This document shows, one piece after another, positions 21,811 to 33,805 of a stretch of DNA of 64,000 nucleotides (positions are counted from its first letter, which is position 1; each line of letters starts with the position of its first letter). The position numbers and the translations under genes are program-made. The stretch covers positions 496,001 through 560,000 of the forward strand of contig JAMWBK010000002.1 of NCBI GenBank assembly GCA_029953675.1, written 5' to 3'. The notes under the pieces were generated by a model. That model was not told the DNA's origin. It searched no databases and saw nothing but the letters and a program-made list of their open reading frames with translations. Origin of the DNA: Rhodosorus marinus. Its lineage: Eukaryota; Rhodophyta; Stylonematophyceae; Stylonematales; Stylonemataceae.

Positions 21811-22740
21811 AATCCCCTCCAAAATCCCAAGGCTATCCCAACACGGGTAGTTCAGCCTTAATATACCAAACCACCCAAACGCACTTCAAACACCTCACAA
21901 CCATGCATACCTTTCTCCCCTTCAGACAGAAGCCCTGTCAAGGACCTAGCAGCAACCCCATTTCAAAGTCAGCTTGTACATCAAACCAGAGCCCACCAAA
22001 AAAAACCAAAACCAACCCGTCCCTGCTAAAAAAACTTCTCCCTACACCCAAGCAAGCCCTCCAAAACCAAAAAACGCACCAGACACAACCTAGCGCCTAA
22101 CAACCTACAAACTCTCCTCCACTAACTTCAAAACAAACCTCTCCCAGACACAAAAACCTACCAGACCTACAACTAACAAATCAAGTTAAAAAGCAGTAGA
22201 GAACTCCACTTCAAAATTCACTACTGCCAGCAGCATAAAACTCTCACACCCACCCATCCACCCCCATCCACCCCACCCCCGCTCGCTCGCCCTTACCTAC
22301 TCAAAAAAAAACATCCCGTCCGCTTCTCCAATTCCTTCCAACCCACACAAACTCCCCAGCTACCTTCCCTCCGCCACTTCAGTTAAGAGTCCACTTTATA
22401 AATCCTCTTCAAGCTCATCAAAACCACCTGTCAGCGAACCCACGCAAGCCCCCCACCCCCGCCAACCAATCGAGAAAACAAAATAGCAGACTTGTTGGCC
22501 CTAATAGTAAACAAAAAAAACTCTACAATCCATTCTCTAACCCTCATTCTTCCCCCCTTATTGAATCACATTAGCATCAAAAATAAAACGAAAAACACCT
22601 ATTCTACAAATTTTGATGTGTAATTCCCTCCCCTTAGACAACTTCTTACGGGACACATCTGCAAAACGTGTCAAGCGTTTAACCCCCCCCCCCCCCCTCC
22701 TCCTTCCCAGTCCAAATTCCTACTTCTTTTGCTAGGGCTA
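21811..22740 (-). promoter_or_regulatory. G-depleted leader and promoter region of the transporter gene
   Basis: Over about 900 bp the plus strand is almost free of G runs and dominated by A and C (for example around 22000-22350), ending in a run of 16 C near 22683. On the sense (minus) strand the transcript leader would therefore be G/T-rich and C-poor. Function as promoter or 5' UTR is inferred from position and from the same skew at other genes. Confidence 0.35.
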
Positions 22741-23873
22741 ATCTGACCTTCAATAAATTTATAAAACAAACCGTAAATGTTTGTACCTGTTCATCAATCA
22801 TGATGTGAAAGGAACAGCGCATCCCCCCTCGCCTTTCCCTTCCTCCTCAAAATCAGCCGAAAAAGGAATAGAGAAGGGAGGTGGTGATGGGGGGAGGGAG
22901 AGCGGCACTGGCCACACAGAAAAGGACACTCAGCGAAAGAACAATAAGGGGTTGAATAGTGTTTAAACAATAGGAGAATCAATCCAAAATAATTTGCTAT
23001 TAAATACAATGAAAGTGAAACCCGAAATTTGGATGAGTGGAGACGGGGGGTGGGAAGTTCTAAGGCAGAAGTGACTAAGCAGTCCTTTCCTCAACCGTTA
23101 CTTATCTTCAATCAGTTTTATATTGATTGAACAGTTCATTGGCGATGGTATTTTCGGCTTGTCCTGATGGTTTCGGGCTCCGTAAAGATTCTACTGTTAA
23201 AGGTGTGTTCGTAGGTTTGTACGGATAGTATTTGCATAGTGCACGATACTATTCTTTTTTGCCTGGGGACTTGTAGGTTTGGCTCGAGATCAGTTCGGTG
23301 GGGAAGATCGGTGGTGGGAAGAGGAGAGCTATTAAGGGCAGTTTCACAAAAGTTTTGTTTCTTTGGTAGGATTGTATAGTTTTTTATGAATCAAACGCTG
23401 CGATATTCTTTTCTTTCCGTGTGCGTGGAAGCCACAGGAAGGAGTTCAGAGGTTACTGAATGTCTTTACACGCTAGTCCCTCCCATTCAGCGTAAAATGG
23501 TAGGCATATGGGTCCTTGTGGATTTGCTGCGCTGGATGGCGAGGAATATCTTGATGCTTGGTCTCTTGGAAATATTTTCATCCACCAAAAAATTGCGATA
23601 GTCTGAGCGCCCACGTCAAAGTGCTGTTTGAAGTCCTAAATTGGCCAGGCATTCCTCTGTTTTTGTTGCCGCCCATGCAGGAATCGAACGTATCCCGGTT
23701 CTCCGGGCTTTTCTGCTAGTCGTGTTTGTTCTGATCTCACACTCACAAAACTCGGAGGTAGGGGTATAAGAAGCTTTTTACAAAAAAAGGACGTACCGAG
23801 TTCCAACACCTTGCCAGTTACTTCAGAGAGTGATATGCACGTCCTACTGACCAGCAATGGGGATGGTGGCTCC
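22741..23873. other. Intergenic; a possible short plus-strand gene near 23145
   Basis: An ATG at 23145 follows a G-rich block (GGAGACGGGGGGTGGG near 23040) like those before other genes here, and short open pieces follow a plausible intron (acceptor at 23368). I could not build a consistent multi-exon protein. No family is recognised, so no CDS is called. Confidence 0.25.
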
Positions 23874-24844
23874 TCAAACGTCTCCGAATCTCATGATGTT
23901 AACGGTATCAACACAATCCTGTAGCTGTCCAGCTTGAAATTTTTCCCACCAGTTGAAGCCAGACGAATCCATTATATGCTTAAACCACGGGGTAACTTTG
24001 GTCTTCCCTAACTTGGCTTGCTCGAAGATGGCCTTCAGGAAAAGAATAATGACAGACCCGTCATGAGCCTTTGAAAGCTTCAGGAGGTTTCTGCGTTCTT
24101 TGTGGAGCTTACCTTGAGCTCGGATGCACTGACAAACTTAACATCATCCACCTCATTCGGAGAAGGATCGTATGCGAGGTCTTTCTGAATGAAAAGCACA
24201 TAGTCGATCTCATGCTCGCCCCACTCGCCCTCGTCACTGTAGGCCTTGTAGTGGATTCTTGTGATGTAGTTTAGTTCTTCCGGGGCAACAGATCCTTCCT
24301 TAATCCCCAGTTCATGCGAAAGTTTTCTGACTGCCGCGTTCTGCACACCTCGCAGAGTACTGCCGCCCGGGGAAAGTTCTTCGGCAACGTGGAGGGGATG
24401 GCTGCAACACGTGTTCGTCCAGTATGACGCAAAGGTTGCCTGACGGCGCACAAAAGCAAAAAATACATTGATTGCCTAGTCGTGGTGAGGAGAACTGACA
24501 ACGTTGAGCCAGATAGTTACCTTCACCTTCGCCCTCTGCTGCAGAAGCATCCTAAACTGGCTATCGAAAACGAACACGCTGAAAGCACGGTGCAAAGGTA
24601 GCTGCTTAGATGCATGGTGACTATCAACCTTAGTCGCAGATCCAATTACATTGTCATCGCGATCCAGGAGGATCACTCTCTCCTCCATCAAGCGCGCCTG
24701 CTCATCGTCCAGGTTGTCCAGTATGCCGGTACCCATCCTTCGCACGGCGTATCTATTCCCAAAAATCTTCGGAGAACTCAATCTCAGGGCATTACCGAGC
24801 AAGGGTCTACTACGATATAGTCCTGTAATCATAAATCCAATCAT
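23874..24844 (-). CDS. IDI: Isopentenyl-diphosphate delta-isomerase (type I, Nudix)
   Basis: Three exons on the minus strand: 24844-24521, 24439-24113 and 24032-23874, giving 269 aa. The domain is complete: LLDRDDNVIGSATK, LHRAFSVFVFD, MLLQQRAKVK, SYWTNTCCSHPL with the catalytic Cys, a Nudix box running through GVQNAAVRKLSHELG, RIHYKAYSDEGEWGEHEIDYVLF with the second catalytic Glu region, and the C-terminal VTPWFKHIM...WWEKF. The enzyme interconverts IPP and DMAPP and so feeds sterols, carotenoids and prenyl chains. About 45 N-terminal residues precede the domain and look like a plastid or mitochondrial targeting sequence (Arg/Ser-rich, no acids). Confidence 0.95.
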
Positions 24845-25362
24845 AAATGCCTGCTTCGCAGCTCAGTCCATCCGCAGCCGTCCTGATCTCTGCCCAACCA
24901 CTACCCTAGTGTCAATACCAGCTACGGGGAAACTGGAGAGGTCCATCTGGTCATTCAATCGATCGTAGAGTTGGGACTGAATATCTGAGCGTCTCACAGG
25001 CGGTACATAGTGATTTTTTTTTTGCTCATCACAAGCCTCCTGCAAGTCTGTTTGCAGGCTTTTTCCCAGTTTATAAGAAGAGCGTAAGGGCGATTGCACA
25101 CCGTCCATATGAAACTGGTGATACGAATGGTATTGCTCTCAGCTAGCGCCAAGCTGCTGAGACGGTGGTTTCGGGATCCAGTGGTTTGAATGTTCAAAAG
25201 TGGACCGTACCAACTGTAATCGTTGGTAAGGGCTTGGAGGAGCTTACGAGGCAGAAAACGATGTTTTCTCGTAAGAGTTAGTTTGTATTTTTTGTTGTTC
25301 AAGGCTTCTAAGAAACGTAGATGAACTGCGTTTCTCTTTCAAGGGAATTGTGGGTGGTAGTG
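24845..25362. other. Gap between IDI and splicing factor 1 genes
   Basis: Holds the IDI promoter and the 3' UTR of the splicing factor gene. No other gene is supported. Confidence 0.4.
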
Positions 25363-27395
25363 TCAGTTTGGAGGTGGTGGTGGTGGTGGCGGTGGAGGAC
25401 CGCCGTCTGCTGGCGGTGGAGGACCGCCGTCTGCTGGCGGGGGAGGCGGTGGTGGGGGTTGCTCCCCTGTCGGCGGTGGCGGCGGTGGAGGTGGAGGAGC
25501 ACCGTCTGTTGGTGGCGCTGGAGCGTAGCCCATCTGGTATCCACCACCGTACGCACCATAGGCACCCCATTGATTCGGATCCATTCCGTATCCGTACCCA
25601 TACGGATTTTGCTGCATGTAAGCTTGCCATCCATTGGCATCGCCATAGCCTTGAGCCTGCTGTCCGTATCCTTGCTGCATGTCGTATCCCATATTATAGT
25701 TCTGGTTGTTCCCTCTCCTCCCCTGTGCGATGGAAATTCCACAAAGTCAGCGCTCCGCAAAACAAAGAGTCGAAATAAACGGACGGGAAGATCTGCTTAC
25801 CATTCGTCCGTATCCTCCATGCTGATGTCCACCACTGTCTCTGTGGGGTGGGCCTCGTCTTCGATCATCACCGCGGTTCTCTCCGTAATCTGAAGCAGTC
25901 CAAAGAGAATGTGGATTGTTTCTTAAGCGTCTTCGCCTAGCAGATTGCAATCAGAGGAAATTTCTACGTTCTACGTTCTACGAACCCCTTCTTTCGTTAT
26001 CCGCTGCAGGGGGACCATTAACCCCTTCCTTTGGGGTTCCTGGATTTGGAGCAGCTGGTCTCGGGGCACCCGGATTCGGGTTCGAAGCAGCCGAGTTACC
26101 GCCACCAATCTCGGCAACAAACGACAAGTACTCGTCATCCAGGTCTCCGCCCTTCTCTCCGTCCTTCTTCTGCTCGGAATTCTTCATCGGGCAGTCATTG
26201 GTTGGGTGACTTCCGTCTCCGCAAATTCGGCATTTCAGCTGATGTCAGAAACATGAAAAGTTGTTTAGCAAAACTCGGCGGGACTACTGGCCTAGGTTAG
26301 TGAGTCGCTCACCCCTCCCTGGTCGAATCGTCTCCTCTCCTCCTCGAGTAAATGACGATCTCGAAGTGTTCCGTTCAGCGCCGCCAGCTCTCTCAGTTGA
26401 GCCTGTTTATGCTCGTTGTCATCATCGTCCAATGGTTTGATCAAGTCCTTGATCTTAACGATGCATTCTTTAATCTTCTCCCTCGCCTTCGGTCCTTGCG
26501 AAGTTTTCAGGACAGAGGAGTGAGTGCGGGAACTCAAGCTGGAAGTCCCAGTCTCGTGAACCTTTTGAAACTTACCTTCTCCAGATACAACAACGTGCAG
26601 GTCGTCGTTGTCATCAGGGGCGGGAGGACCACGTGCTCGACCGTCCTTCACGCTTCCCTTCCCACGGATAGCAACTCTAACCTCATAGTCCCTCTCGAGC
26701 TTCTTATGAGTGTTCCCGCGCGGTCCTAGAATCAACCCGATAAAGTTCGTGTTCGGAAATTCCTTCACTGGAAGATACAATTTGTCCGAGTATTTCTGGG
26801 GAAGCATTCCAGAAGGTGGGCGAAAGTTGGGGTCAAGCTCCTTAAGTCTGTCACAGAGCGCGTGTCGCTCTGCCTCCAGTTTCGCTCGTGCTCGGTCTTT
26901 CCTCATATTAATCCTTTTCCCTCTGGCATCATAGATAGGCTCGGGCGACGGAGACCGGCAGAGGTCATCAACGGGGATTTTGTTCTCATTAATAATCCTT
27001 GTAAGCTCCTCCAATCTCTGACGAAGCTGTAGCTCTTCCGCGCTCGTTTGATCCTCAGCAGAAAACCTACTCTTTCGTTTCTTCCCTGCCGCTTCTTCAG
27101 CTGCGTTGTCACTCTCACCGGGCTGATTCGAGCTCCATCGACTCTTCCTCCTCCTCTTCGGCGCCTCCTCAGTTTTCATTTCCACCCCAACATTTCCAGC
27201 TATCGGAACCGACCCGGGATCATACCCAGCAATCCCTCCCGCACCTCCAGGCTGCCCGAGCGCACTCAAGGCAGCCGCGGTTCCACTGGAAACGTCCGAA
27301 CCATACAGCATTCCACCACCCCCTCCACTACCACCGCCACCACCGCCACCGCGATCCCCCGCACCACCGTAATTGTGCGGTATCGTACCTACCAT
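25363..27395 (-). CDS. SF1: Splicing factor 1 / branch-point binding protein
   Basis: Five exons on the minus strand: 27395-26576, 26494-26313, 26238-25986, 25889-25801 and 25722-25363, giving 567 aa. Domains in order: Gly-rich N-terminus, a KRRRKSRW basic motif repeated as KKRKSRF (the U2AF65-binding RS-W region), [21 protein letters not shown]2 core with [15 protein letters not shown] and [22 protein letters not shown], one CCHC zinc knuckle ([14 protein letters not shown]), and a C-terminus with Tyr/Gln/Gly repeats and three poly-Pro runs. SF1 recognises the branch-point adenosine in early spliceosome assembly, in keeping with the many introns here. An in-frame TTG lies upstream; the first ATG is 27395. 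The donor of intron 3 (GTTCGT) is weak, so the Pro/Asn-rich link between the zinc knuckle and the RG-rich part may vary. Confidence 0.93.
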
Positions 27396-27730
27396 TCTTC
27401 CTTGGCGCTCTCCACAAACAACTTGACTAACAAACTGGCCAAACAAAAAAGAAAAGACTCTTCCTCAAAACCTGCAACCACAAAAATATTCACATAAGGG
27501 AAGTCACTCTACAACCAATAGAGCTAAAATCACAACTACATACTCTACCAGCACATTCCAACCTTGCCCCTTTCTCCCCTCCCCTTCCCAACTTGCATTT
27601 ATCCACCCCGCCTCCAAAACACAACGGGAAAGCCTCCAAAACACAACGAGAAAGCCTCCTCTCACCCATTACCATGAAATTCCAACCCAATTGGAGTATT
27701 CTCTAAGCGTCATCAATATTCAATCTATTA
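27396..27730 (-). promoter_or_regulatory. G-depleted upstream region of SF1
   Basis: The plus strand is A/C-rich and G-poor from about 27410 to 27690, so the sense strand is G/T-rich. It contains a short direct repeat (CCTCCAAAACACAACG, near 27610 and 27634). A promoter role is inferred. Confidence 0.35.
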
Positions 27731-29255
27731 TTTAGATTGAATATTGAAAAGATTAATTTTAAGACTATATTTTCTATCAACAATATAATATTGACTATAT
27801 TTTGTTTGCGACCCTTTTAAGGAGGGATCGGAATCATTCGTCAGGTTGGTATCTTGCGTTTGGGCCTGGAAGAAACAACGGAATTTTGAATGTCTTTTAC
27901 CTCGGGCTGTGGAGTGGAGTGCGTGTGTGTAGGGAAAGGTTGGTACGGAGGTCCTGTCCTTTCGAGCTGGTCCTGAGTTTAGAGTTTTGACCAGTTTTAG
28001 CTAGACTAGAGATTGATCCCGTATTGCCTCCTCGTAATGCTTTGTAGAAAGGAATTTGGTTGCTCCACCGGCTTGCGTTTATTTCCCTTCTTCTTTTGGA
28101 GGTCCAACCGGACTGTGGGTCCCGCTCCTTCGAATGAGTTCATGTTTGGTTTTTCCTCTGCTTGCAAGTATTATATCTTCGGCACAGTAAGATGGCCGTT
28201 AATGCGAAAAGTAGCACTGGCTGATCTGTTCCGAAGTACTTTCACGGACTCCAACTTCCCATATTGTTGCCCATGTTTTTACTTTGGCTATCTTTCCTTT
28301 CGAAACTTCACGTGAAGAAAGCAACGTGCTCACCTGATTCTGGCTTCGATCAAGATTCTCGCTCTGGCAACGATATTGATGCCCCCAAGTCTTGTGAGCG
28401 GTACCACGCAAACCAACTTCCAGACTGAAGATGTTGTCTGAGAAACCTCTATACCGTGACTTCTGCGTGCATTTGAGCTAGCTTTTCATGGGTGGCGTGT
28501 CTGGAAGCTTCACAATCGGCTCTGCTTCCTCTGAACTGGCCCAAATTCGGAAAGGTAACGAACAGCTTCAGCCTTGACGCGAATCGCCCTCCATCTGAAG
28601 ACGAGGTGTTTACGTCCTCGCTCTTTTCTCGGATAGCAACAGGGTTGCTAGTCTCAAAGAAAAGTCAGTCAATCGTACCTAGCGACACGCCTCCTCGCGT
28701 ACTCAGTGAAATGCGTTTCAGGCGAAGGTTGCAGGTTTTACTGACTGGACCTGTAGCGCTGAGTTGTTCTATAGACCCTCGGAAGATCCTGCCACTGGTG
28801 GTACTGGCCAGAGACTTAACAGCCACCTTTGAACAAGGGCAACTGTGTGGCTGCGTTGGACTATAGAAAGCCACTCTTCAAGAGCTCATTTTCTTTCGTT
28901 TTCTTTTGAATTTCCTGGATTGAAGTCAGTCATTGAACCGCAGTGCCTGAAATACCGCGTCCAGAAGTTAGTAGCACAGGCTCCTTGGTGGTGTTAGAAC
29001 CCGTTTGGTCTTGGAAAAGACAAGCTAGTTCGAATGGTTTTCATCAGGTGCCCCAATTCTGAACAGCTACCGCGGCTAGCGGAACAACTGATTAGAAGAC
29101 TTTTCTCGGGCTTTGAAGTTTCAAGCAACTTCGTGGATAGCTGCGCAGCAACGTTCTATTGGCGGTCGTCAGACAGCGAACAGGTCATCAGCAAAATTAA
29201 AAGGACTCAGTTTGGTTTTGGGATCTGGGCAGCATTAGCCGATCTCTTCCCGGCA
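27731..29255. other. AT-rich spacer grading into old retroelement sequence
   Basis: About 27700-27800 is AT-rich. From about 28480 there are open pieces that may be the eroded 5' part of the non-LTR element that follows, but I can align none of them with confidence. Confidence 0.3.
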
Positions 29256-32200
29256 GATGCCTCTCGAGCTCTGCATGCGGGCCCTCGAAGACGCTCTGTG
29301 GTTACCCGTATCCCGGCTACCCGCTCTGTTCCGCAGGCGACCTGAACTCCGCATCAGGGCGCTGATGAATCTCGGAGTCCTAGCAGTGGGCTGCGAGCGG
29401 AAAACTTGCATGCTTCAACCCAGAACGTTTGCCCGGCGTTGGCTCGATATCTCCGAACTATTGCCACCGAGCCAGAGATTGGCCAATCTGGTCTTCTCCA
29501 AAGCCTCTCAAGTAGCCAACTACTCCCGATTGACAAGAGCCCTTCGGAAGGAGCTGGTACGCAGCCATTAAATTTACGGCCTATCGGTCTCCCGGAAGCC
29601 TTGAGGAAGTTTCCCTCGAAGCGGATCTTTTAGTCATGCTAGTGGACGAGTTTCCGCATTTTTACTGCCGCATCAGCTTGGGGTCGGCGTTTCTGGCGGG
29701 CGTGAGGCAGCTATTCATACCATTCGGAACCACCTTTACTTTGAACCCGAGCATGTTCTGCTTCGCCTGGATTTGGAGAATTCATTCAATCGTGTTGATC
29801 ACAAACTCGCGGGATCATCCTGCAGCCCTAGTTCCTGAGCTACCACCCATCCATTTTCTCGGCTACGGAGACGCGCGCTCCTTCCGATGACCCCTACCAG
29901 TTTAGCTATACCGGTTTTCGATAAGGGGACCCTATCGCGCCATTCTGCAAACGATTGTGCATCCTGCGTTTCTGTCAGCCCCAAGCACTCGGTTTCGCAC
30001 TCTACACGGTGTTCGCCGAAGATGATGACGTAAGCCTGGTTCCTAATGACGAGAAGCTGGCCCTCCTTTTGTGTCAACAACGGCTCTCTTCTTTTGGAGC
30101 TCCGCTGCAGAAATCGAGGCATATGCGGTGACTATCGACACTCCGCGATTAGTTGAGAGAATACAAGAGCTGCATCTCCCCGAACTGTTGACGAAGCTCA
30201 GTCTGATATCGGTTATTTGCGCGGGCATTATTATTTCCGTGGTCTGTCTTTCAAGCCCTTTATTTAGAGTCTGCCTTTGCTGTTTGGCCAATCTTTGGCA
30301 GCGGAAGCGGATCCTATCGCGCTGAATGAGTTTGACAGTTTGTGTGGGACCAAGGACACATTAACGTGCCAGTTCTGACTTTAAATCTCTAGCTTGGGCT
30401 TGGATTGTCGGACGAGTACCCCCTCCGTGAATTAAGCTGCGCCTGAACCTTCGCGCCCCCACCTCTCACTTGGCTGTGGAGCTCGTGCATGCGAGTCACC
30501 TGACAAATGCGCGAATTGGTACCTTGCCGTCTTGGAATCTTATCCTATGGACAAACGCTGTTTCTCTGACGGATGCGTTCGATGAGCCGTCCGACGTGAA
30601 GCTCCTTGGCCAACTAAACCTTTAGTATCCCAAGAGAGTCACCAGCGCTCTTTTGAGGCACTTGTGGACAATTCTGAAGCGTCGGACGAGTTTTCGAAGG
30701 CGCCCATCTGCAGGACTCGGCGCGATCTCCTGGATCTCCTGAGGGTCACAATGCTTTCACCACTCAAGAGATTCGATGCAGCCTGCGTTTAAAATTCGGA
30801 CTGCTTTGCCAGGATCGATGACTACCCCTGACCGCTGCGTGTATCGTTCCGCGCACACCCAGAAAGGTACTGAATGACTTTTCCATTGCCGACCGTCTAC
30901 TGGCAACTGGACTCTAAGACCCAACTACCTCTGAGACGAGCTAACGGTACTAAACCGCAAGTGGCATTTGCGACATGTCGTCGTGGGACCTGAGCAGTTG
31001 ATTTTACGGGAAGTCGATTGGCTCCGGACGTTAGCGGTCCTCCGTTGCCGCACCAGCGAACAGTATGCATTGACGTGAGTGGCACTCACGCACTCGCTCA
31101 ACAGCATATGTCATGCGCAGCTAGTTCATCGGGCCATGAGCGTGGTCAGAACTGAAGCTAGGATGCGGGGCCCATTGTCGAGATGCTCTGGGGGATCACA
31201 ATGATTTCATTTGTGTCCATGATACTGTGGAGGGGTTTGCAGGGCTTGGGAAAGCAGCAACCAAATTCTTGAGGAAGCTGCACAATGTCTTTCGTGGAAA
31301 GGCGGGGCTTTGGGTTCGGTGAGGGTAGGAATCAATCGTAAGCTCTGGCGCGGTAACTCCCAGATGGCCGTCAATGCGATGGCACGCGTTTCCTCTCTAA
31401 TGAGTATTTTTCCCCCAGAACCTAGTTTGCTACCTAGTTGAGGGGGCGAATAACACCGATACTTGTCTTAGCGTTCTTTAGCGCCACTGTCCGTGATTGC
31501 CACTAAACTCACGGATCAGAGGTTGACCTTATGGAGAATCGGCTCAGGAAATTTGGAACTTGGCTTCAATTTTTGGGTTTCTAAATGATTTTTTCAGGTT
31601 GATCGAGCTTGGCGAAAACAGCCACATTTTGTCCGGCGACCGTCCTATAGGAAGCACAACGCTCTTGACTCACTAGCAGAAGGGAATGAAGCGACGAGCT
31701 CCTATAGTGGGCTTGAAGCATCTACCACGATCGCCCGACGTGGGCGCTACGGACAGTTGGAGCGCCAGCTAGGTGTTTTTGAAAGGTCGGTGCAGGTAGA
31801 GAGTGTAGCAGAACGGTGAAGCGGACAAATCCTATACCATGAGGTCGTGTATCTCTGACACGAGCTTAAACGGGCTTGACATTTTTCGAGGTCGAGTCCA
31901 CACGTTTCCGAGATAGGTTCGGAATATGCTACCGCAGTGTCTACGTTTCGACTGGAAGCGCGAGGGTGAACGCGACTACAATGAAAGTTCGCGGTCGAAT
32001 TTGAAATCTGCTTCGTGCATGAAAGCCTCCCTAGGAGCTTTTAAAAATCCTCCCGTCCATGCCAACGAGCAGTTCGAGAAGTTCCGGCTTGCTCGGGAGT
32101 CTAACACGTGAAAATTATATAAAAAACACTTCGAAATCGTGTAAAGACAGCCTGTCTTTTTGGATAGATATAATGTTGGCCTGGAGTTGGAACAGATAGT

Positions 32201-32605
32201 CGTCCTGAAGCTCCACAAGCTTATTCGGAGCAGAGCCCTCAAAGAACTGACCTAGGGACAGGACCTTGCTCGTACGTTCCGTATAGTCAAGTGAGCTTCA
32301 AAATCCTCAAGAGCAGTGTAGCAATGTATAAAATTGTCCTCAAACAATGTGAAACTCCAGATTGTCATTCCGGAAAGCCTTGGTCCTCTTGAAAAAATTC
32401 AAGCTTGGAGTGGCTGAGCAAATGCTTTACTGACCATCCTGCCTAGTATCTTGTACTCTTGCGCCGGTTCACCGCCGCTCTATGGCGATATTCTAGCAGA
32501 ATACAAACTCGCCAGCGCCGCCTTGGCTTGCAAGCTCTTGTTTCTAGTACCTAATTCGAATTAGGGCCTGCGTAGCGCTTTTAAGGCTATGCTAGTAAAA
32601 CCACC
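29256..32605 (+). mobile_element. Degraded RLE-type non-LTR retrotransposon, copy 1
   Basis: Several frames with stops between them still show the element. At about 29574 the RT entry LNLRPIGLPEALRK is readable; at 29674-29818 QLGVGVSGGREAAIHTI and LLRLDLENSFNRVDH match LQVGVGFSGGCE and LVVDFRNAFNSVS of copy 2. At 31018-31130 APDV...HQRTVCIDVSGTHA is a PD-x-D-type restriction-like endonuclease core. At about 32470-32560 LWRYSSRI...RQRRLGLQAL matches the end of copy 2. The 3' end GCGTAGCGCTTTTAAGGCT at about 32568-32590 followed by ATGCTAGTAAAACC matches the reverse complement at 39262-39290. The element is longer than copy 2 from the same point, so it probably carries a later insertion. Confidence 0.7.
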
Positions 32606-33195
32606 ACCAACCACCAAACTACAGAAGGTAGCGACCAAATTCAAAAAAGACACGGAGAAAAGGGCCCCATGCAAAACGCAACCCTGAACTCCTTGTGAAA
32701 GTTGGCGCAGGTGCATACAGCTTTAACGGTTCCGTGGGCTGGAAGGGCTTCTTCGGAGAGCAGAAAAGGCCTTCAACTAGAACTCGTTCAATAACCCAAG
32801 TATCTTAACTACCCACAACGTGGTTCATTCCTTACCTTGAGGAACACGACCGCCGAGAAGCACCACTTGTGCACACGGAACTATCTAACGCGGCTTTTCT
32901 GAAAGTTTAGGTGCAGCAAAGCTCCTTTTTAAATCGCTCGAAGTAAACCCGATGGCAAACGAGTTTGCCACGCATCATCAGTCCACACTGAGACTCGTCG
33001 GGGTAGACTCAAGAGAGGAAATCATCGCGCTTCAAGAAAACGATTATTTTATGACCGTCGCCTCTTGGTTAATCTCGATCTTGTTGGCTGTATAGTAGTA
33101 CGCAAGTTAGTCGCCAGTTTTCAGGCCTCTCTATGATACATTAGAATGTGTTCTGTCCGGGGAGCACCGCACGTGCCCAAACAGTTGCTTCTGTT
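32606..33195. other. Spacer, no gene seen
   Basis: No supported frame. It lies between the 3' end of the non-LTR element and the 3' end of the MYB gene. Confidence 0.4.
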
Positions 33196-33805
33196 CTATT
33201 GTGATTCGGACTCGAGATTAGAGGATGCTCCTCGCCGCCGTCCCCTCGCCTCTCGCATTCTCATTAAGCGATTGTATCTATTCTTTGTTGCGTTATCCGA
33301 CCTTCCCGGTAACCGTCTCGCTATCAGGCTCCACCTATTTCCAAACCTTTTCTGAGTTTCCATGATGATCTTATCTTCCGACACTGTCCACTCCCGATCA
33401 TCAATATCTGGACTGAGATGATTCATCCATCTCAGTCGTACCTGATGAATAACAAGACCAAACGACCTCCAGTGAAACTTTCTTGATACTGGAGCAGTAC
33501 TAATTTTACTGTACCTGTCTGCTATGACGACGAGGAAAATGTTCCGCTAGTTTGGACCAATTCTTCGCCCCATGTTCGTCGACCAACTGCTTCAGAAGGC
33601 GGTCCTCACTGGGGGTCCATCTCATTCTTGTCGGCTGCGAAAGTGGATTGTCTTCCCCTGCCAGAGGGGAATCCAGTTCTTCTTCATGCCGAGGGCTGTC
33701 TCCTCCAAATTCTTCTCCTGCATCGGATAGCAGGGCGGAAACAGGTATTCTCTTGTATCCATCCCTCTCATTGCTCATTGGAAAAGCACCAAGCATGGCC
33801 AACAT
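33196..33805 (-). CDS. R2R3-MYB-type DNA-binding protein
   Basis: Two exons on the minus strand: 33805-33515 and 33441-33196, giving 178 aa. Two MYB repeats are seen. The first runs from MRWTPSEDRLLKQLV through NWSKLAEHFP to RQVRLRWMNHLSP, crossing the intron. The second runs from REWTVSEDKIIME through GNRWSLIARRLPGRSDNATKNRY. The spaced Trp residues of each repeat are mostly kept. An acidic N-terminal segment (about 60 aa) precedes the repeats and a short Arg-rich tail follows. It should be a sequence-specific transcription factor; targets are unknown. The protein is short for the family, so a further 3' exon is possible, but the stop at 33196 follows without a clear donor. The plus strand upstream is C-rich and G-poor, like other promoters here. 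Confidence 0.88.

Noticed and set aside
22683-22698. Run of 16 C
   Set aside because: A homopolymer tract in a skewed promoter region; length is prone to sequencing error and there is no specific function to claim.
23670-23735. A GGAATCGAAC-like string on the plus strand resembling a reversed tRNA T-arm
   Set aside because: The adjacent bases do not form a T-stem or an acceptor stem with matching arms, and no anticodon loop can be placed.
25321-25893. Long plus-strand open frames rich in Trp, Arg and Val
   Set aside because: They are the antisense of the poly-Pro and Gly/Tyr-rich C-terminus of SF1, whose repeats keep other frames open.
26352-27497. Several plus-strand frames over 100 codons
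   Set aside because: All lie antisense to the main SF1 exon.
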